Source: Paraburkholderia sp.
GTDB lineage: Bacteria > Pseudomonadota > Gammaproteobacteria > Burkholderiales > Burkholderiaceae
Length of the DNA: 64,000 nt
Assembly: GCA_004322045.1 (NCBI GenBank)
Contig: SCRN01000025.1
Location: forward strand, 186,001 to 250,000
Reading direction: 5' to 3'
Each line of letters starts with the position of its first letter. Positions within the stretch are counted from its first letter, which is position 1. Below the pieces are notes generated by a model. That model saw only the letters and a list, made by a program, of their open reading frames with translations. It was not told the origin of the DNA and searched no databases. The translations under genes and the position numbers were made by a program. Of this stretch, positions 62,077 through 64,000 are shown piece after piece.

Positions 62077-62994
62077 ATGGACCGCATGACCGCCTTGATC
62101 GTGTTTCGGACCGTCGTCTCGGTCGGCAGCTTCACCCGAGCGGCCAAGCAATTGGGCCTGTCTCCCGCCGCGGTCAGCAAGAACATCGGCGAATTGGAAA
62201 CGCATTTGCGCGCGAGACTGTTGAACCGGACGACCAGGCGGCTCAGTTTGACCGAAGCCGGCGCACAGTATTACGAGCGGGTCGCGCGCATCTTGGACGA
62301 TCTCGACGAAGCGGACGGCTCCGTTGGCGAATTGCAGCAACAGCCCGCCGGACAGCTTCGCGTCAGCGCGCCCATTACCCTAACGCTGCTGACGATCTCG
62401 CCAGCGATACCGCGATTCCTGGCGCGTCACCCCGGCATTTCGCTCGATCTGCACTTGGACGACCGGCGCGTGGACCTGATTCGCGACGGCTACGATTGCG
62501 CGCTGCGCGGCAGCGACAAGCTCGAGGATTCTCGGCTCGTGGCGCGCAGGCTGATGGTGCTCAAGCACGTGCTGTGTGCGGCGCCATCGTACTTCGAACG
62601 CTGCGGCATGCCGAAGGACCCGAGCGAGCTCGTCGACCATAGTTGTGTGCAGTTCACGTTGTCGGATCATTCGGCTGTTTGGGCGTTTCGCAGAGATGGG
62701 CGGACCGTGACGGTGCCGGTGAACAGTCGCTACAAGGTGTCCTCGAGCTTAGCGGTACGCGACGCGCTGCTCGCGGGATTCGGCTTGAGCCTGATTCCAG
62801 AACTCTATGTGCGCAGTCAGTTGGCCGAGGGTACGCTCATGCCCGCGCTCACCGAGTGGGAAAGCGACGAGACCACAATCTACGCCGTTTATCCGTCGCG
62901 GCATTTTCTGCCGGCGAAGATGAAAGTGTTTCTCGAGTTTTTGGCTGCGGAGCTTGGGGATGGAGCATGGCTGGAACAGCGGGCCTATCTATAG
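62077..62994 (+). CDS. LysR-family transcriptional regulator
   Basis: A 305-residue LysR protein unrelated in orientation to the first. Helix-turn-helix at about residues 1-60 (MDRMTALIVFRTVVSVGSFTRAAKQLGLSPAAVSKNIGELETHL), and an effector domain with HPGISLDLHLDDRRVDLIRDGYDCALRGSDKLEDSRL, the pattern of CrgA/AphB-like regulators. It lies downstream of the SDR gene, with 143 bases between, and may regulate it or a distant gene. The ATG at 62077 begins at the domain. Confidence 0.93.
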   Translation: MDRMTALIVFRTVVSVGSFTRAAKQLGLSPAAVSKNIGELETHLRARLLNRTTRRLSLTEAGAQYYERVARILDDLDEADGSVGELQQQPAGQLRVSAPITLTLLTISPAIPRFLARHPGISLDLHLDDRRVDLIRDGYDCALRGSDKLEDSRLVARRLMVLKHVLCAAPSYFERCGMPKDPSELVDHSCVQFTLSDHSAVWAFRRDGRTVTVPVNSRYKVSSSLAVRDALLAGFGLSLIPELYVRSQLAEGTLMPALTEWESDETTIYAVYPSRHFLPAKMKVFLEFLAAELGDGAWLEQRAYL

Positions 62995-63005
62995 CACTTG
63001 ATCTT

Positions 63006-63806
63006 TTATATGCCGGCCGCAACGGCAACGCCCCAACAAATCAGCAACGCGCCTCCCATGAAACGAAACGATCGCGCATGCGGAAGCATTTTTTCGAGCA
63101 GTACGTAAGCCGACAGTGCGGCAACCCAGAGCACATTCATGACACCAAATGCAAAGAGCAGCGTCATGAGTAACGCGCAGCAGCCTACGCAATACGCCCC
63201 ATGACGAACGCCCATGATCCAAGCACCGACGGTGCCGTCGCGCCATTCGGTCAGAAGAAAGCCGAGTGGAGATGCACATTTGGCAAGGCACGCGTGTTTC
63301 AAAGGCGTGAACTGGAAAACCCCCGCAATGATGAGAAGCGCCCCCGCAAGCAACGGGGTTGCGCTCACCATCATTGGTGTGACGAGACGCGCTTCGAGCA
63401 AGCCCCACTGCGCGAGCGTGGCGCACAGGCTGAAGCCTGCCCAAACGGCAAGGTATCCGAGAACGAACACGCTGGTGGGCACATAAGGCAATCGCTGCGC
63501 ACGGCGCCGGTTGCTCAGGGACGCGAAACTCAAGACCATCGGCACGATAGACGGAAGCATCATGGCGGCCATCATGATGGCCCACATCGTGAGTACCAGC
63601 AGCAGATCGACGACGTGCCAGTTCGTCATGCGCGGCATGACGGCCATGGCCGCACCTTCGTCCATGTGGGCCATGCCCCAGCCCATATAAAGCACGTAGC
63701 TCCACGCGAGCGCAGCAGTAGCCATGAGCCCGAACAGCACGATCACGCGGTCGCGCGCCGGCAGTCGTCCCGCCATGCGCCCACTCAGCAAGGCAGGCTC
63801 AGGCAT
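63006..63806 (-). CDS. DUF2182 membrane protein
   Basis: A 266-residue protein with about seven helices. DUF2182 marks include MWAIMMAAMMLPSIVPMVLSF (metal-ligand-like methionines), KHACLAKCASPLGFLLTEWRDGTVGAWIMGVRHGAYCVGCCALLMTLLFAFGVMN. Met/His-rich loops (MGWGMAHMDEGAAMAVMPRM) suggest metal binding. DUF2182 genes pair with DUF1326 genes, as here; a copper-related role has been suggested for such families but not shown. It overlaps the DUF1326 stop by eight bases; the start was set at 63806. Confidence 0.88.
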   Translation of the reverse strand: MPEPALLSGRMAGRLPARDRVIVLFGLMATAALAWSYVLYMGWGMAHMDEGAAMAVMPRMTNWHVVDLLLVLTMWAIMMAAMMLPSIVPMVLSFASLSNRRRAQRLPYVPTSVFVLGYLAVWAGFSLCATLAQWGLLEARLVTPMMVSATPLLAGALLIIAGVFQFTPLKHACLAKCASPLGFLLTEWRDGTVGAWIMGVRHGAYCVGCCALLMTLLFAFGVMNVLWVAALSAYVLLEKMLPHARSFRFMGGALLICWGVAVAAGI

Positions 63807-64000
63807 GGTAGGCGAACGGCGCATAAAATCCGTTTCGGTCCGAGATTTCTCTGGTAAAGCCGTGGTCCGTGAAGCGAAATTCCTTCGATTTTCCGATGAC
63901 GGCAGCAAAACCCGGAACCGGCGTAAAGGGATGATTGCTGATCGTCACCTCGCCGCCGTCCTGACCGGACAAAGCCTCGATTTCCATGTCCGCCACATTG
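63799..64000 (-). CDS. DUF1326 family protein, C-terminal fragment
   Basis: The window ends inside this leftward gene; about 66 codons are visible, ending in DRNGFYAPFAYHA. The sequence around NHPFTPVPGFAAVIGKSKEFRFTDHGF fits the C-terminus of DUF1326 proteins, cysteine-containing proteins of unknown function usually encoded just before DUF2182. The frame is open to the window edge. Family assignment rests on pairing and the tail motif. Confidence 0.65.
   Translation of the reverse strand, partial: NVADMEIEALSGQDGGEVTISNHPFTPVPGFAAVIGKSKEFRFTDHGFTREISDRNGFYAPFAYHA

Overview
The window is high-GC chromosomal DNA from a member of the Burkholderiaceae (Burkholderia, Paraburkholderia, Trinickia or a close relative). 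The evidence is the fused glucokinase-HexR gene next to zwf and pgl, the Burkholderia-type general porin, the hemL-ribD-ribE and ribBA-ribH-nusB-aminotransferase blocks, and the PiuC/TonB/ExbBD iron cassette. No rRNA, tRNA, CRISPR array or phage structural gene was seen. The only riboswitch found is a fluoride (crcB-type) one.

Layout. 1-6.2 kb: glucose uptake and Entner-Doudoroff entry, with a CUT1 sugar ABC transporter (leftward) divergent from zwf-pgl-glk/hexR and a perfect HexR-type operator between them. 6.7-7.8 kb: porin. 8.1-11.1 kb: hemL, ribD, ribE. 11.1-14.25 kb: an accessory block inserted at the 3' end of ribE. The ribE terminus is present three times, and copies 2 and 3 carry the same pair of TGACGG repeats at the same distance (70 nt). 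The two short intervals carry a TacA/TacT module, a DUF6933-like gene, an AbrB-type antitoxin/Doc module and remnants of larger genes, but no integrase. 14.3-16.8 kb: a locally AT-rich patch with a JmjC/cupin oxygenase, a previously hidden 51-residue peptide gene overlapping its stop codon (ATGA), a small membrane protein, and a ParD/ParE module.

16.9-25.4 kb: leftward surface genes: a 952-residue autotransporter, a TPR-sulfotransferase, a TPR-glycosyltransferase-like protein and a lipoprotein hydrolase (the last three overlapping), plus an FkbM methyltransferase. 25.5-33.7 kb: a GntR regulator divergent from a sugar or sugar-acid operon (binding protein, double ATPase, two permeases, SMP-30 lactonase, UxaA/GarD-type dehydratase). 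33.7-38.7 kb: a Tat-exported purple acid phosphatase, a DUF4382 lipoprotein, a tiny lipoprotein and an Amt transporter. 39-44.8 kb: an iron block with a Fur-like box, TonB-dependent receptor, PiuC, PepSY-like protein, TonB, ExbB and ExbD.

44.8-48.2 kb: the second half of the riboflavin block, in which the GTP cyclohydrolase II half of RibBA lacks its zinc-cysteine motif (RibBX type), then nusB and an aminotransferase. 48.3-64 kb: mixed housekeeping and metabolic genes (lytic transglycosylase, UbiD, asparaginase, LysE exporter, serine/threonine dehydratase-like enzyme, DUF2520, EthD, YggT, fluoride riboswitch-crcB-DUF190, GST, two LysR regulators, SDR, DUF2182/DUF1326). The strongest candidates for something new are the JmjC oxygenase with its translationally coupled peptide and the tandem integrase-less toxin-antitoxin islets at the ribE 3' end.
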